From the NCBI GenBank assembly GCA_024275165.1, contig JAJRZQ010000015.1, positions 1 through 64,000 of the forward strand: a stretch of DNA of 64,000 nt. Direction: 5' to 3'. The DNA comes from a bacterium. GTDB taxonomy: Bacteria; SAR324; XYD2-FULL-50-16. A model generated the notes under the pieces. It saw only the letters and a list, made by a program, of their open reading frames with translations, searched no databases and was not told the DNA's origin. Both the position numbers and the translations under genes were made by a program. This document shows, one piece after another, positions 62,306 through 64,000 of this stretch. How positions within the stretch are numbered: the stretch's first letter is position 1; each line of letters begins with the position of its first letter.

Positions 62306-64000
62306 ATGGTCAGATTTGCGGCCTTCAGGCAAACTAGACCCATGCCAAAACAGCAAAAAAACAATCTATTCGCCTATAGCTTGCGTCAAAGGTCGCAAGA
62401 AGGGGCCCCTCTGGCGGATCGCATGCGCCCCCAAACCTTAGAAGACTTCATCGGGCAAGAGCATATTTTAGGCAAGGGCCGCCTGCTCTGGCGGGCAATT
62501 CAGGCGGATCGCCTCTCCAGCTTGATTTTTTACGGCCCCCCGGGCACCGGCAAAACCACCCTCGCCCGCATTATCGCCCGGCGCACAGCGGCAAATTTTT
62601 TATCACTCAACGCCGTATTGGCGGGGATTAAAGATATTCGAGAACAAATCGAAGAAGCCGAAACCTCCCTCGCCGAGCAGGGAACCCGCAGCATTCTTTT
62701 TATTGATGAAGTCCACCGTTTCAACAAATCCCAGCAAGACGCCTTGCTCCCCCATGTGGAAAAGGGCACCTTAACCTTAATCGGGGCCACCACCGAAAAC
62801 CCCTACTTTGAGGTCAACAAAGCCCTACTGAGCCGCTCTAGGATTTTTCAACTCAAACCCTTAGAAAAAAAAGACCTGCTGCAAACCCTAGAAGCCGCCT
62901 TAGTTGACCCAGAACGAGGTTTCGGCAAGTTAAACATCCGCCTTGAGCCCGAGGCCAAAGAGCATCTCGCCCAAGTGGCTAATGGGGATGCCCGCGCCCT
63001 GTTAAACGCCTTGGAATTGGCCGTCATCACCAGCGAACCCGATGAGCGGGGAGAAATCCACATCAATTTGTCGATTGCCGAAGAATCCATCCAGCAAAAA
63101 GCGGTACTCTACGATAAAGACGGGGATGCCCACTTCGATCACGCCAGCGCCTTGATTAAATCCCTGCGGGGTTCCGACCCCGATGCCGCCTTGTACTGGC
63201 TTGCCAAAATGGTTTACGCGGGCGAAGACCCTCGTTTTCTGTTGCGGCGCATGATGATTTTAGCCGCGGAGGATGTAGGACTTGCCGACCCTCAGGTTTT
63301 GCCCCAGGTCGTCGCTTGCGCTAAAGCCTTTGATTACATTGGGCTGCCTGAAGGTCGATTTCATTTAGCCCAGGCCTGCTTGATCTTAGCCAACGCGCCC
63401 AAATCCAACAGCGCCTTCGGCTTTTTCGAGGCCTTGTCCGCGGTGGCGCAAGAAAAAGAAGCAGACCCCCCCAATCATTTAAAGGACTCGAGCCGTGATA
63501 AAAAAGGCCTGGGCCACGGAGAGGGCTACCAATACCCCCATGCCTTTAAGGATCACTGGGTGGCCCAGCAATACCTGCCCCAAGAACTGCAAGGCAAGTT
63601 TTTCTATAAGCCGGGCAACCAGGGTTATGAGGGGAAGATTCGCCGGCAGGTGGCCCAACGCAAGCTGGAACAGCTTGCCCAGATGAATGCCCCTGGGGCG
63701 GCAGGCTGGAAGGAACGGGCTCTAGGCAGCGGCGGGCAAGAGTTGGCGCAACTCAAAGAGGTCGTTTTCAAACTGCTCTCCGCCCGCTCCGACAGCATGG
63801 TTTTAAACCTCAATGCTCAGTCGGGTTGGCTGGCCTATGATATCGCCGCCACCTGGATCAATCCGAGCCTCTATCTGCAAGTTTTTACCCCAAGAGATAA
63901 AGAAATCGCGGAAAGCCAATTTAAGGGGTTGGAAACCGTTATTTCTCAATCGGGCTCCGACCCCTTTGAGGAGTGGGAAGAAAAAGGCTACCGCTTCGAC
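62306..64000 (+). CDS. rarA: RarA/MgsA recombination ATPase fused to a methyltransferase-like domain (partial)
   Basis: Open at the window end, so the 3' part is missing; at least 565 aa are visible. Start chosen at 62306 (GGAA 8 nt upstream); the ATG at 62342 is an alternative. Residues about 75-82 are Walker A (GPPGTGKT), Walker B is [10 protein letters not shown] near 132, sensor GATTENPYF near 161, followed by the RarA-specific region through APKSNSA and HLKDS. RarA acts at stalled forks. After about residue 455 the sequence continues beyond normal RarA (about 440 aa) into GWKERAL, then [15 protein letters not shown], a degenerate SAM-binding loop. Such RarA fusions are known in cyanobacteria. 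The upstream TerB-like gene is divergent. Confidence 0.85.
   Translation, partial: MVRFAAFRQTRPMPKQQKNNLFAYSLRQRSQEGAPLADRMRPQTLEDFIGQEHILGKGRLLWRAIQADRLSSLIFYGPPGTGKTTLARIIARRTAANFLSLNAVLAGIKDIREQIEEAETSLAEQGTRSILFIDEVHRFNKSQQDALLPHVEKGTLTLIGATTENPYFEVNKALLSRSRIFQLKPLEKKDLLQTLEAALVDPERGFGKLNIRLEPEAKEHLAQVANGDARALLNALELAVITSEPDERGEIHINLSIAEESIQQKAVLYDKDGDAHFDHASALIKSLRGSDPDAALYWLAKMVYAGEDPRFLLRRMMILAAEDVGLADPQVLPQVVACAKAFDYIGLPEGRFHLAQACLILANAPKSNSAFGFFEALSAVAQEKEADPPNHLKDSSRDKKGLGHGEGYQYPHAFKDHWVAQQYLPQELQGKFFYKPGNQGYEGKIRRQVAQRKLEQLAQMNAPGAAGWKERALGSGGQELAQLKEVVFKLLSARSDSMVLNLNAQSGWLAYDIAATWINPSLYLQVFTPRDKEIAESQFKGLETVISQSGSDPFEEWEEKGYRFD

Overview
The window is from a Gram-negative, flagellated bacterium. 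Evidence for an outer membrane is lptE, a LolD/LolC-like ABC cassette with a LolA-like carrier, and several lipoproteins with lipoboxes. Flagellar genes are fliL, fliN (two copies), fliO and FlgT/LPP20-like secreted proteins. Other markers are a futalosine-type menaquinone gene (mqnD), a c4-type diheme cytochrome, a CyaY iron donor and a CxxCH-bearing diguanylate cyclase. This mix resembles delta-proteobacterial or SAR324/'Lambdaproteobacteria'-like lineages, but no rRNA is present and the assignment is an inference. TGA is used as a normal stop. I saw no tRNA, rRNA, CRISPR array, insertion sequence or prophage. The coding sequence is dense and chromosomal in character.

Layout. 0.001-0.25 kb: a 126-bp tandem repeat with a strong hairpin. 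0.3-5.4 kb (minus): TPR/SLH lipoprotein, LPP20-like protein, uppP and a heme-type GGDEF protein. 5.5-13.2 kb (plus): solitary fliN, three-gene ABC-2 exporter, orn, pfk, and a flavin disulfide reductase/DUF547/YcgN operon. 13.2-13.75 kb: a hairpin-rich, repeat-rich gap. 13.8-14.4 kb (minus): a PNPOx-like gene broken by one in-frame TGA. 14.4-19.3 kb (plus): outer-membrane barrel, LolD-like ATPase, two permeases and a LolA-like carrier. 19.5-26.1 kb: cytochrome c4, yhbY, hydrolase, trxC (minus), a large hybrid kinase and an FCP-type phosphatase. 26.2-37.4 kb: TPR protein, comEC-like and holA (minus), cyaY, an unknown 616-aa protein, a sugar dehydrogenase homologue without its catalytic residues, a double GT4 glycosyltransferase and thiN (minus). 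37.4-45.5 kb (minus): DUF445, alr, folB, argG, fliO-fliN-fliL, patatin and aspS.

45.7-54.7 kb (minus) is a long information-processing block transcribed ffh-rpsP-rimM-trmD-rplS-yraN-rpsT-mqnD-dnaG-rpoD-LOG, preceded by a terminator-like hairpin in the ffh leader. 55.1-64 kb holds lptE, Trm112-like and pgi (minus), a CvpA-like membrane protein, a TPR lipoprotein, a FlgT-like protein, three small minus-strand genes and the start of a RarA ATPase fused to a methyltransferase-like domain, cut by the window end.

The most notable observations are: (1) a nucleotide-sugar dehydrogenase homologue in which all four expected catalytic positions are replaced, in an operon with a tandem glycosyltransferase; (2) a single in-frame TGA in an otherwise intact FMN-binding gene; (3) five of six convergent gene pairs overlap at their 3' ends, one pair sharing a palindromic CTAG as both stops; (4) dispersed short repeats and perfect hairpins at the only non-overlapping convergent junction and at the left edge; (5) the RarA fusion and a five-gene lipid or lipoprotein trafficking cassette.
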